Of a DNA stretch of 64,000 nucleotides, positions 1 to 11,029 are shown piece by piece. The translations under genes and the position numbers were made by a program. Source of the DNA: Anodontia alba (lineage: Eukaryota > Mollusca > Bivalvia > Lucinida > Lucinidae); the NCBI GenBank assembly GCA_964016985.1, contig OZ024826.1:42911796-42975795 (forward strand), given 5' to 3'. Below the pieces are notes generated by a model. It saw only the letters and a list, made by a program, of their open reading frames with translations. It was not told the DNA's origin and searched no databases. How positions within the stretch are numbered: the stretch's first letter is position 1; every line of letters starts with the position of its first letter.

Positions 1-493
1 AGGCTAATCTGAGACGTCGCTAGGAACACATGTATGCAATCGTGTAGGAATCGCTGTGCCCCGACTCAAAGTATTATACCAAAGCATGTACGAGGTTTCC
101 TGCAACAACTGTTTCTCTTTGGTTTACCTAACTTCTGACAATACCTGTGCTGTCATTCGCATCTACTTCTTGTTCCTGGATAGCTAGAACTGGTATGGTT
201 AAGATCAGTACTAAAATGCCAACGGTAGAAACCATTCTGATCTTCTTAAGTCCATAAATGAAACTACAAAACAGTTGAGAACCATTAATGAATATAGTAA
301 ACATGGTATGTTAAAGTCATAAAAACATGAGCCGCAGTCTGATCAGTGTCTTCGTTGTCCGCATGAAAATATTGTGCATCCTCAGTGGATATCCAAAATG
401 CGCCAAGTGATGATTCAGATCAGACTGTGCGAATGCGCAGACTGATCTAAATCATCGCTTGGTGCGCATATCCGAAAGTGCATTTCTGATCTT
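1..493. repeat. intron with family G and G2 repeat ends
   Basis: Bases 1-75 match the right end of family G elements (ATGCAATC..GTAGGAA.CGCTG, then GGCTCAAA-like). 330-480 is a G2-type palindromic repeat with GCAGTCTGATCAGTGTCTTC facing GCGCAGACTGATC. No coding exon was seen at 76-330. Confidence 0.5.
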
Positions 494-711
494 CATCACG
501 AAAACATGCCTCTATAATTTTGACCAATTTAACCTCATTTTTATATAGAAAAACTGGGGTTAATATGGGTATACATTATTCTTTCTTATTTTTGCTCTAA
601 AACATAAATTGTAGCTACTCGCCAAAGCGGTTCTAACAAACACCCACGCTCTATGTTTTGAGCAACAATATGATAAATATCAGACCTAATTATCTGAAAT
701 TTTTCAGTTTT

Positions 712-750
<39 letters not shown>

Positions 751-794
751 AGGTGAATGTTTCTATATATTTGAATAGGAATTTATTCGTAATG
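494..794. mobile_element. family A palindromic MITE, copy 1
   Basis: Family A is a 220-330 bp element with ends ATCACGAAAACATGCCTAT and ATAGGCGTGTTTTCGTAAT. It has one arm with ACTGGGGTTTACAGGGGTAT and a central palindrome built on GTTAGAACCGCCTCGGCGAG. This copy is diverged, with a poly-T expansion at about 711-749. Confidence 0.8.
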
Positions 795-1806
795 ACGGCT
801 AACTTTGACTTTAGGATAGACTAAGGCTTTTCTCAGCTTGTAATGTGGTCGCATAGATATTAATATGCCATGTTTCTTTTGTTTTGTTTTTTTTGTTTTT
901 TTTTTTTTTGTTTTTTTTTTTATTAAACTGGCTACGTTTTCTGATAAGTCTTATGCATATGGAATAACTATTTAGACCATTTCACATTCTAATGGTGGTT
1001 CTTCAATCACAGTAAGGGAACATTTTCTTTAGGATATGTTTAATAAATATTTGGAATGGTGTGATATTCTATACTGATGAACCTTTTCAGCGAATTATGA
1101 TTAAATTAGTTAACATAGAATATAGAGGATATTCAATCGTTTGTCGATAATATGACTTATTTCGTCTCGTGAAGTAAAAACATCCATGAGTGGCGAAGCC
1201 ACGAGAAAATGTAAATTTTTATTTACTTCATGAGATGAAATAAAAGTCACGTTCACGACAAAAAAATGAATGTTCTTTGTACGGGCCGCGCCAAGCAAAA
1301 ACGTGTCTTAAGGCATATGCGAATAGCGAAGGCATGCGCTTCCTGGCAGTCTGATCAGGGCCGATGCTGTCCGCAAATAGAATCATTGGAAACTGTACAA
1401 AAATTCAAAGGAGAGCAAATGCCCGGATGATACTTTGCGTATGTACAGGATGATGTATTTTGCGCACACTAGAAGGCACCTTTACGCTTGGCGCGACCCA
1501 TATTTTACTCATCGTCAGAAGAATCACATTCTACCTTTAAACAGCCATTTTGACTAGCAAACAGCTAAAACCCTCCCTTAGACTATCAGTCTTACTTTTT
1601 TTTTTCAAAAAGCTAGCAATTGCATGTACGTTTATGCCGCACATGACGGTCTGTATCAAAACTAAACCCGAAATGTCAAATTTACCTCTTACGTGTACAC
1701 AAATGATAGGTGCCGCGAACTTTGTTTCTTGACATTTATTATCGTCCTGTGAGATTTTCAACATTTTTACAATAGCAGATCACTAGATAGGGGAATCTTG
1801 GGCTAG
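795..1806. repeat. intron with poly-T tract and family E MITE (1283-1500)
   Basis: An interrupted T-rich tract lies at 868-921. The family E element at 1283-1500 starts GGGCCGCGCCAAGCAAAAAC and ends GCTTGGCGCGACCCA, with CTGATCAGGG and TTTGCGTATG cores. Family E is a palindromic repeat of about 220-250 bp. The rest shows nothing recognisable. Confidence 0.65.
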
Positions 1807-2086
1807 CATCACGAAAACATGCCTATATAATTTTGACCCCCTTGAACCCCACTTTTATGTTGTAAAACTGGGGTTTACAGCGGTATACATTATTTTTCAT
1901 ATTTCTGCTCAAAACATAGATTGTAGGTACTTGATAAAACCGCCTCGTCGGGGCGATTCTAACAAGTACCCACAATCTATGTTTTGAATAGAAATATGAA
2001 AAATATCAGGGTTTTTTTTCTCTGAAAATATTCATTTTTTGGTGGTAAAATTTTCAGTACATTTGAATAGGCATGTTTTCGTAATG
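1807..2086. mobile_element. family A MITE, copy 2
   Basis: Both ends are present. Here the central palindrome is asymmetrical, CGCCTCGTCGGGGCGATTCT. Confidence 0.88.
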
Positions 2087-2304
2087 GTATAAGCTGATTC
2101 GACAATGAAATCATTTTAATGCAAGTAAAGATACTTCTCAAAACCTGTGAAAATATCAATAACCAGAAGCCCATTGACCACAATGGCCAACCTTAGTAAA
2201 CAACTGAGGAACTACAGGTATAAAAGCTCAATTCAGCATTTTTTGTTTAGTGTGTATTGGAGTGTTTTAGCTCATCGATACAATTTAGTCCATGCCTATC
2301 TTGC

Positions 2305-2580
2305 CATCACGAAAACACACCTATATATGTTTGACCCCCTTAAACCCCATTTTTATATAGTAAAACTGGGGTTTACAGGGGTATACATTATTTTTCTTAT
2401 TTCTGCTCAAAAACATAGATTGTGGGTACTCGTTAGAACCGCCTCGTCGAGGCGGTTCTAACGAGTACCAACAATCTAAGTTTTGAGCAGAAATAAAAAA
2501 ATATCATAACTTTTATCTGAAAACTTTCAGTTTTTGGGGGTGAATTTTTAGTATGTTTGAATAGGCGTGTTTTCGTAATG
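2305..2580. mobile_element. family A MITE, copy 3
   Basis: Full length with the core CCGCCTCGTCGAGGCGG. It is followed 26 bp later by copy 4 in the opposite orientation. Confidence 0.9.
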
Positions 2581-2606
2581 ATAATGAAAAGATAGTGCCT
2601 AATAAT

Positions 2607-2887
2607 CATTACGAAAACATGCCTATTCAAATAAACTGAAAATTTTACCACCAAAAAATGAAAATTTTCAGATAAAAATTCTGATATTTTTTAATATATT
2701 TGCTCAAAACATAGATTGTGGGTACTCGTTAGAACCGCCTCTACGAGGCGGTTCTAATGAGTACCACAATCTATATTTTTGAGCAGAAATAAGAAAAATA
2801 TTGTATACCCCTGTAAACCCCAGTTTTACTATAATTTAAAAGTGGGGTTTAAGGGGGTCAATATTATATAGGCATGTTTTCGTGATG
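2607..2887. mobile_element. family A MITE, copy 4, inverted relative to copy 3
   Basis: Reads CATTACGAAAACATGCC to ATGTTTTCGTGATG. Copies 3 and 4 therefore form a head-on pair of about 580 bp able to fold as one long hairpin. Confidence 0.9.
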
Positions 2888-3212
2888 GTTTAAGTGCATC
2901 AAAACCCATGACACCAGAGTACGTGATTTAGTTGGCAGTACTAACCGTGAAAGCCGAGACGTTACTGAGGCTGATACTACATCTATTGAGCCATCTGCGT
3001 TTGGTGTACACAACGAGAACAGTGCTGATATCTGGTCTATCTATATCTATTTACTCACACATGGTTTGTGTTATGCCGTACATGTGCGGAAGTATATCTT
3101 GCTAGCTAATATGTGCAATGAATATGCATGTCAAAGTCTTCAGCTTCAAGCACATTTGAAGTATGAACTTTTACTGAATAGTATGGCTATTTGGTACCAA
3201 CGAATAGAGTGA
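2888..3212 (+). other. unexplained open frame, about 105 codons, no ATG near its start
   Basis: From just after the family A copy to a TGA at 3210, one frame is open and has protein-like composition, with RVRDLVGSTNRESRDVTEAD and SIEPSAFGVHNENSADIW. I do not recognise it, and it is not an iGluR segment. It may be a transposon-derived exon remnant or chance. Confidence 0.25.
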
Positions 3213-4080
3213 ACCTACCAAAAAAGTTTTTTGGTCGTTTAGTAAGACCGAATTACGCGCAAAATGATTAGAACCCGTCTAAATGTCTTATTAAAATTAT
3301 ATTTCTTTTTAAGGGTTAAACGCTTTTTTTTTGGTTGTGTCTATACCATTTTTTTCCAAAAAATATTTTTTATATGATTTTTCTTACTTGCGGAAGCATA
3401 ATTTAATTTGAGGTCGAAATACGTTGCTTCTTTAACAATAATTGTAATTTCGTCTTACGAATCTGGCTGTCTGCTTCCCAAACCTAACTGCGTTACACCA
3501 GGACTGGACGTACCAATCCAAACTAAAATTCTCGTACTTGTTGAAGCATAATTTCATCAGAGGGCGAAAGATTTCGGAATGGAAGCGAACGCCTCGTTAA
3601 TTGTATACCTGAAAGAGGCCTCTTTTCTGTTGTATTTGTTATCAGATGTACGACGACTTTGTCAACAGTCTTGGAGCTGAAGCTTGATTCGGCATGATTT
3701 CAATATTTGATGTGTGATTAACATAACTCCTTCATGTTATATTTCACAAGCGAAAATACCAATGTTTTATAGTTTGCTTATGAAAATATCACTTGAGTAT
3801 GTTTTTGCTATATATTCATTAATTCGTTCATAATAAAATGAATTTCTTACCAAGTTATGTCTTCGTATAAAATCAAACATGACAACAAAGCTTAAATTTG
3901 AAAGGTATATCCCGATTGCTGGCGTAACATTAGATGGAAAATGATCCATTTAAAATAACAGTGGCTGTTTAAAATTTCATTGAAAACGGACCGTTTCGTT
4001 ATTTCAATCTTTCATCCTTGAATTTCTAAAGTGGACTCTTCAGTCTTTGAATCTGGTCAGAACTATTTGTCCGAACAGAG
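3213..4080. other. intron, nothing recognised apart from a small duplication
   Basis: About 45 bp around 3385 (GAAGCATAATTTAATTTGAG) recurs imperfectly at 3543. No exon could be supported. Confidence 0.5.
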
Positions 4081-4582
4081 GTCTCAGTAAAAACAAACAA
4101 TGTAGATCCTAATTAGACGGTTCATTACAAAAACAAAACTGATCTGCATGACGCTTAGTGTAATGTAATGAGCGCTTCGCCTGTGGTAAATACGGCATTT
4201 CGTTTTGAAGAATTTTTCAACCTGGTCAGGGAACGCTACCAGTACCAAGGAGTAAACATTATAGGTTTTCGGGAGAGGTCTACTCTTAAAGAAAAACATT
4301 GCTTCCAGCGAGAGCATATTCTTTCCTTAAAGAGCAGCCCATATAATAAAGAAGGATAATATGTTCTAAGCAAGGTGGTATTTCTCTATCGCAAATAGTT
4401 TCCTTACGCATATGCGTAACGTTAAAAGCAAATTTCCCTATTAAGGCTTCCAAAACCGGAAAGGCGTTACTCTTAAAGGAAATAAAACTCCCAGAAGGGG
4501 CAAATTCGTTCCTGTCAGAGCAGCCTCTATGATAAAGGAAGAGAATATATTTTATTTTAAGTGGTCTTTCTCTGCTGTAAAT

Positions 4583-4872
4583 CATCACGAAAACATACCT
4601 ATATAATTTTGATCCCCTTAAACTCCACTTTCATATAGTAAAACTGGGGTTTACAGGGGTATACATTATTTTTGTTATATTTGTTATTTCTGCTCAAAAA
4701 CATAAATTGTTGGTACTCTTTAGAACCGCCTCGACGAGGCGGTTCTAACGGGTACCCACAATCTATGTTTTGAGCAGAAATATGAAAAATATCAGAATTT
4801 TTTATCTGAAAAAATTGCCATTTTTTGGTGGTAACATTTTCAATATATTTAAATAGGCGTGTTTTCGTAATG
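4583..4872. mobile_element. family A MITE, copy 5, nested in the tandem array
   Basis: It splits the array word GTAAAT|ATTTTCCTT. Flanks read AAAT on the left and ATTTTCC on the right, allowing a 2-bp AT duplication. The interruption confirms the element ends independently of alignment to other copies. Confidence 0.88.
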
Positions 4873-5603
4873 ATTTTCCTTGCGCACGCGTGTAAAGGAA
4901 ACTTCTCCCTATTATGGCTTCCAAAACGGGGAAGGGCCTACCCTTAAAGCAGAAAAAAACAAGCTCTCAGAGAGAGCAGATAATTTCCAAAAAGAGCAGC
5001 CCCTGTGATTAAGGAGACGAACATATTTAAAGCTAAGTGATCTTTCTCTATTGCAAATATTTCCTCACGCACATGCGTAAAGTTATAAACTCTTCCATTA
5101 TGGCTTGTTAAACGGGAAAGGGGCTACTCTTGAAGGAAAACGAAGCTCCAGGAAGGAGCGAATTCTTTAGTTTAAGAGGAGCCAGTGTGATAAAGGAAGA
5201 TAGTTTACTTTATGTTAAGTGGTTTTCACTCTTTGCCAATATTTTCCTACGCACATGCGTAGCGTAAAAACCTACCCTGTTGCAAATGTTTCCCTTGCGT
5301 AATGTGTGTATTGAGCGTAATGAGCGGTACGCCTATGGTGAATACGTTACTTTTTTTTAAGACTTCTAAGAGCTTAACATGGAAGGGTACCAGTACAGAG
5401 GAGTAGATTTTATTGGGTTTCAACTCGAGAGGGGGGCTAGTCTTAGAGGAAAAAATATTGCTTCCAGAGATAGCAAATTTGTTCCTTTAAAGGCAGCCCT
5501 TATAATGAAGAAAGAGAATATATTTTATGTTAATTGGTCTTTCTTTATTGCAAATATTTTATGATCCCAAAACGGACAGTGTGAGGCTACTCTTAAAGGA
5601 AAG

Positions 5604-5924
5604 TACAGTCGACTCTCGTTATCTCGAACTCCAAGGGACTCTATGAAACACTTCGAGATATCCGTACTTCGACCTATCAGATTTGCAGAACTGAGGGAAA
5701 CAATTAATCGAACAACCACCTTAAACAGAATGAATATGTAATTTGACTCCTGAGTTAAAGATATATTTAATAATATTGTGGAAAAGAGGAGCAATTTCTC
5801 CTCTTTTCCACAATATTTTGTTGCCTTTTGGTAGGTCTCTGTGTTAAAACAGGGACCAGATTTTCACTTCGAGAAAAGCGGTTATTCGAGATAAGCGAGT
5901 TCGAGATAATGAGAGTCGACTGTA
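5604..5924. mobile_element. family B palindromic MITE, copy 1, with TA target
   Basis: Family B is about 300-340 bp, with ends TACAGTCGACTCTCGTTATC and its inverse, repeated CTCGAA/TTCGAG words, and a central hairpin GAGGAGAAATTGCTCC. This copy interrupts an array unit (AAAG-TA...TA-TTTGCTCC), showing a TA target as in Tc1/mariner-type elements. Confidence 0.9.
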
Positions 5925-6723
5925 TTTGCTCCGACAGGCAGCAGTGTTTATCCTTTAAGAGCAGCCCATTGATATTTTTTGTTAAGTGGTCTTTATTGCA
6001 AATATTTTCGTCATGCACATGCGCAATGTAAATATCTCCCTATTGTGATCCCAAAAAGGGGAGGGGTATTGGGCTACTCTTAAAAGAAATAATTTCTTAC
6101 AGAGAGAGAGCGAATTTGTTCCTTAAAGAACAGCCTGTATGATAAAGGAAGAGAATATATTTTATGTTAAGTGGTCTTTCTCTATTGCAAATATTTTATG
6201 ATCCCAAAATGGGGAGTGGAGGGGGGGGGGGCTACTCTTAAAGGAAAGCATTTGCTCTCACAGGCAGCAAATTATTTCCTTTAAGAGCAGCCCGTATGAC
6301 AAAGGAAGATAATGCCTAATGTTAAAATTCTCTTATTATGATCTCTAAACGGAGAATGGCAGTGGAGGAATGGGGGCTACTCTAAAAGGAAAGAATTTGC
6401 TCCAACATAAAACTATGATAAACGAGAAGAATATATTTTACATAGGTGGTCTTTCTCTGTTGCAAATATTTTCCTTAGGAACATACGTTATGCATATGTC
6501 TCCATATTATGATCCCGATAAGGGAAGGGGTGTAGGCCTACTCTTAAAGGGAAAGAATAAGCTCCCAGAAGGAACTTTTTCTTCCTTTCAGAGTAGCCTT
6601 ATGATAAAAGGAGGAGAATATATTTTTAAATGATCTTTCTCTGTTACAAATAATTTTCCTTACGCGCATGCGTGCTGTGTTATAAGCCCTAAGCCTATAG
6701 TGAATACGTTACATATATTTCAG

Positions 6724-6885
6724 GACTTCTTAAACCTGGACATGGAACGGTACCAGTACGGAGGAGTGAATATTACAGGATTTCAACTTGTGAATTATTC
6801 GTCGTCTTTCATAAAAGATTTCCTAGGAACCTGGAACACATTGGAACCAGGCATTTACCCTGGAGCGGCATACAACTCTATACCT
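6724..6885 (+). CDS. iGluR exon 1 of window: amino-terminal domain segment
   Basis: The acceptor is ATATATTTCAG and the donor is GTACGT; length is 162 nt, phase 0 at both ends (residues 1-54). It encodes a run with YQYGGVNITGF, typical of the lower lobe of the iGluR amino-terminal domain (family pattern Y.Y.GVN.TGF), then a WNTLEPG stretch. NIT and NYS are possible N-glycosylation sites, as expected for an extracellular domain. Its 5' part has two decayed copies upstream, near 4165-4275 and 5310-5430. Exons encoding the earlier part of the domain were not found at 1-6700. Confidence 0.9.
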
Positions 6886-7254
6886 GTACGTATTAAAACC
6901 CTTTCATCCCCTAGTTTATGAAATGGATTCTTCCATCTCAGAATTCGGTCGCGTCCATTGATGCAAATACGGGTTTCAGTAAGAAATGAATAACAGCATG
7001 GCAAATAGTGCAGATTCAGATGAGACGGTTCGTTACGAGCTGTCTCATCTGGATCTGCACTGTTTGCAAAGGTAAATGTATTGGTCTGCAGGGATGTTTT
7101 ATTTGATCTTTCAAATTTAATGTTTTTAGCTTACCCGAGCCGATGCAGGTTGAGTTGTATTGATCTTTTCTTTCGTCCTCCGTCCGTAAGACCATCGTCC
7201 ATCCGTCCGTCGTCCGTCCCCACCTTAAATACGTATCTGCAAACAGTCTTATTT
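6886..7254. repeat. hairpin (about 7000-7072) and CCGTCCGT repeat head
   Basis: AGTGCAGATTCAGATGAGAC pairs with GTCTCATCTGGATCTGCACT about 15 bp later. From 7130, TTACCCGAGCCGATGCAGGT leads into a CCGTCC-rich stretch to about 7222, like the head of the element at 41345. Confidence 0.6.
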
Positions 7255-8190
7255 ACATGGTATGGCCAGACTGTTTGTAGATGACACATCTCTAAGCTTT
7301 TCTTAAAATAATTTGGCATTTATTGAACATAATCTAAATACTGATCCAGTTAAACTAAAGGAATGGGCAAACAAATGGTTAATTAAATTCAATCCACTGA
7401 AAATAGAAGTAATGGTAATTTTAAATATTCATAATGATTATGACATAGAATTAAAGTACGATGAAAATATTCTGAAGATTGTCGATACCCACGAACACCT
7501 CGGAGTTACCATTTTCTCAAACAAAAAATGGCCAAAGCATATAGACCCTATAATTAATTCAGCGCCGAAGCAGATATCGTATCTTCGAAAACTAAAAGTT
7601 TTAACTACCTCAACGTACCCTTAATAAGCTGTATTGTACATATATCCGCCTTTTATTAGAATATGTTTCTGAAGTATGGAATGGTTGTCAAGATACTAAC
7701 AGGTAGAGCAAGTGCAGATAAATGCGGCCCGAATAGTTACCGGACTCCCGGTATTCTCTTCACTTAGATCACTATTTAGAAACCGGTTGGGAAACGTTAG
7801 CTGAAAGAAGGAAAACAAAACAATTAATTCTTATGTACAAAATAAACAAAACTGAAACTCATAGTTATTTGAATGACCTACTTCCAAGTTTGGTAAATGA
7901 TGTAAGCAATTATAATCTTAGAAACAATACCAATTACAATTTACCTTTCTTGTTATGTTCGTATGAAACGTCTTATTTTTCTTCCACCCTGAAACTTTGG
8001 AATGACTTTAACACCGAAACTTGTAACATCCCCTCATTATTACAATTTAAATCATCTATTCGACATCAGCCACCCAGAGTCGATAGACACTTATCAGTTG
8101 GTGAAAGAAAATACAATATTATTTTAACAAGGATAAGGCACAGGTGTAGTAGTAGTTCCTTATTCTGATTGCAGTTGTGGTGTATCAGAA
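7255..8190 (+). pseudogene. dead non-LTR retrotransposon, reverse transcriptase C-terminal part
   Basis: Near 7267 the frame reads RLFVDDTSLSFS, an RT catalytic motif (F-x-D-D), then a stop. The frame from about 7313 continues with LKEWANKWLIKFNPLK and HLGVTIFSNKKW, standard post-catalytic RT words. 7833-8168 adds MYKINKT, NYNLRNNTNYNLP and STLKLWNDFN. Several stops and frame changes make it non-functional. It is of the jockey/CR1-like broad class by these motifs; finer placement is not possible by eye. Confidence 0.8.
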
Positions 8191-8192
8191 AA

Positions 8193-8886
8193 CTTATTAT
8201 GCGGCAAACTGCATGCCTAGTTGTCAACCCAATCATTGTTGATGGCTATGCTTCACTCTTTAATTGCACGACGGCGGTTCGGGCCTCAGACCCAATTACG
8301 GCTTCTTCGTAAAACTTTAACCAGTGGGTAGGGGCTTGACGATATGTCTTTGGCTTGGCCCGCCGTGGTTCAACTATTGGTTTTCATTTACTCTGGCATA
8401 CAGTAGAATTAGCCATGAGTACTCGTCTTTGTTTATTATAGTGATTGATTTGATTTTTATGTTTTCGCTTTGATGCTTTGGCTGCGTTGGGAACCTTTAT
8501 GCGAACCGAATTTTTATGTATTTCTGTATTAAGAGTAGTATCGGGACCAGGGTGAAGTTGGCTAGCTGTAAAAGTGCTTTAAACCCCTCGGTGGTTTACT
8601 CTACTGACCGTTCTAAGGCGGTGGTCCCGGTGTTAGTCTTATTCTTTGTTTCTTTGTGGTTTATTCTACGAGGCGATTTGTTTTATGTCTTACCTTGTGT
8701 CATCTTGTTCTTGTGTTTTTCGGTCCTTTTGGCATTGCGATTACCTCGCTTGGGGAAGAGAAAGCTAATCTTAGTACTTTTCGTATTTTTGTTCGATTTG
8801 TGCTTGTTTGGATTTTTCGGTTTCCTCTTCCTCTTGGTGTCTAGGAAGGGCTGCGGTTTGTAATTGTTGCACTCTCTGGACTTTTC
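8193..8886 (+). mobile_element. 5'-truncated retroelement 3' end, copy 1
   Basis: Nearly identical over about 690 bp to 20306-21000, from TGCGGCA.ACTGCATGCCTA to GCACTC.CTGGACTTT. In the second copy the sequence follows the end of an RT-bearing ORF, so this copy is the C-terminal end and 3' UTR of the same retroelement family. The open frames inside are on UTR sequence. Confidence 0.85.
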
Positions 8887-8903
8887 TCTTACCTTTTTAT
8901 TCC

Positions 8904-10460
8904 CCGACCGAAAGGTTCGGGGGATATAGCGATCGCCCTGGCGTCCGTCTGTCCGTCCGTCTGTAGACGAAACCTTGTGCGGCCCATAACTCTTATACCC
9001 TTTGAGCTATTTTCATGAAACTTTGTCAGGTTGTAGAAGGCATTGGGTAGGAGTGTCGCGTGCAAGAACGACAACTCTAATCGACATGATTCAGGAGTTA
9101 TCTCCCATAGTCTCCCAAAATTGTAAAATTTTGTGCGGACCATAACTCTGAAACCCTTTAAGATATTTTCACGATATTTCGCCAATATGTAGAGGACATT
9201 GAGTAGGCATGTCGCGTACAAGAAATACAACTCTAGCTGACTCCGTTTTGGAGTTACCTCCTATAGTTTTTAAATCTTGTGCGGCCCATAACTCTAAAAC
9301 CTTGTGCGGCCCATAACTCCTATACCCTTTCAGCTACTTTCATGAAACTTTGATAGATTGAAGAGGACATTAGTTTGGAGTGTCACGTGCAAGAATGACA
9401 ACTCTAATCGACTTGGTTCAGGAGTTATTTCCCATAGTCTCCCAAAATTGTAAAATTTTGTGCGGACCATAACTCTGAAACCCTTTAAGATATTTTCATG
9501 ATACTTCACCAATATGTAGAAGACATTAAGTAGGTGTGTCGCGTACAAGAAAGACAAATCTAGCTGGCTCCGTTTTGGGTTTACCTCCCATAGTTGTTAT
9601 ATCTTGTGCGGCCTATAACTCTAAAACCCTTCAAGGTATTTTCATGATACTTCACCATTAGGTAAAAGACATTGAGTAGGCGTGTCGCATACAAGAAAGA
9701 CAACTCTAACTGACTGCGTTCTTGAGTTATCCCCCATAGTTATAAAATTTTGTGCAGGCCATAACTCAATGACACTTTGAGATATTTTCATGATACTTGA
9801 TCAAGTTGTAGAGGACATTGAGTAGGTGTGTCATATACAAGAACAACAACTCTAGCTGACTCCGTTTTGGGAGTTATCTCCCATAGTTGTTAAATCTTGT
9901 GCGGCCCAGAACTCTAAAACCCTATAAGTTATTTTCATGGTACTTCACCAATAGGTAGAGGATATTGAGTAGGGGTGTCGCGTACAAGAATGACAACTCT
10001 AACTGTCTGCGTTCTGGAGTTATATCCCATAGTTATGAAATATTGTGCAGGCCATAACTCAATACCCTTTGAGATATTATCATGATACTTGATAAAATTG
10101 TAGAGGACATTGAATAGGTGTGTCACATACAAGAACAACAACTCTAACTGACTCAGCTCTGGAGTTATCTCCCATAGTTGTTAAATCTTGTGCAGGCCAT
10201 AACTCTGAAACCCTTTGAGATATTTTATGATACTTCATCAAATTGTAGAGGACATTGAGTAGGCATGTCATGTACACAAAAGACAAGTCCGACTCCAATT
10301 ATCTCCCCTGGTGGTAAAATCTTGTGCTGGCCATAACTCTTTAACCAGTGGAGACATTTTAATGGTAGTTATTAGAGATGCTAAGAACATAAACTAGGTG
10401 TGTCACAATATGTAAGGACAACTCTGACTTACGGAGTGTTGGAGTTATCTCCCTTACTTA
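8904..10460. repeat. tandem array, about 11 copies of a roughly 145-155 bp unit
   Basis: After a header with CGAAAGGTTCGGGGGATATA and CCGTCTGTCCGTCC, units recur around 8973, 9128, 9301, 9456, 9602, 9750, 9895, 10044, 10187 and 10321. Each has TTGTGCGGCCCATAACTCT, GAGATATTTTCATGATACTT, GTAGAGGACATTGAGTAGG and GGAGTTATCTCCCATAG. Apparent minus-strand frames in it are repeat artefacts. Confidence 0.9.
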
Positions 10461-10970
10461 TACTGCGGATGCAGATTTATCAGCAATGCATGCAACAGGC
10501 TTTATTTTTCTCATTGTTTTTAGATTCTTTGTTGAAAAGCATTTACTAGTGAACACAAAATTGAATTTCTCAGACTAACGGTTGAAGAGTTACAGGCCTT
10601 GCAGGCAAAGGGCCTTATATTTCTCATTATTTTTGGATTCTTTGTTGAAAATCACTTACTAGCGAACACAAAATCCAGTTTCTACGACTTACAGTTTAAG
10701 AGCTGTAATCTTTGCAGGCAACAGGCCTTATTTTTCTCATTATTTTCGGATTCTTTGTTGAAAATCACTTACTAGCAAACAAAAAATCCAGTTTCCATGA
10801 CTTACGGTTTCAGAGTTATAATCATTGCAGGCAACGGGCCTTATTTTTCTCATTATTTTCAGTTTCTTGGTTGAAAAATACAAAATCCAGATTCCACAAC
10901 TTATGGTTTTAGAGTTCTATGTCTGATTCACAGTTGTGGAGTTATCACCCACTGCAGGGTTAAACAAGTG
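10461..10970. repeat. second tandem array, about 4 copies of a roughly 115 bp unit
   Basis: Units contain CAGGCAACAGGCCTTATTTT, TCTCATTATTTTCGGATTCT, TTGTTGAAAATCACTTACTA and GAACACAAAATCCAG, starting near 10490, 10600, 10718 and 10834. It follows the first array directly and may be part of one larger composite element. Confidence 0.85.
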
Positions 10971-11029
10971 TATCCCTTGATAAAATTACATCTCTGATGC
11001 CCTAGATTTAAAAAAGACGGCCATTTGCG

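Larger units (their letters stand above)
4081..6690 (+). repeat. degenerate tandem array, unit about 130-230 bp, with two ghost exon-1 copies
   Basis: About ten diverged units share the words CTACTCTTAAAGGAAA, a short self-complementary stretch, AAGAGCAGCCC, AAGGAAGAGAATAT, AAGTGGTCTTTCTCT and TTGCAAATATTTTCC, then CGCACATGCGTA. Near 4165-4275 and 5310-5430 units carry decayed copies of the 60 bp before exon 1 plus its first 60 or so bases. The first still reads YQYQGVNIIGF, and the second has an in-frame stop before YQYRGVDFIGF. MITEs of family A (4583) and B (5604) sit inside units. Confidence 0.8.

Noticed and set aside
3651..3700. Possible exon after TTATCAG (MYDDFVNSLGAEA)
   Set aside because: Stops after 13 codons and does not match the receptor.
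4081..6690. CRISPR array or bacterial-type repeat
   Set aside because: The units are diverged and contiguous with no regular spacers, and the window is clearly eukaryotic.
8516..8863. 115-codon hydrophobic frame (and its twin at 20608)
   Set aside because: It is in the 3' UTR of the retroelement copies, after the stop of the RT frame. The hydrophobicity comes from T-rich sequence.
8889..10298. Several minus-strand frames of 68-113 codons with similar peptides
   Set aside because: They are translations of the 150 bp satellite, not a protein family.
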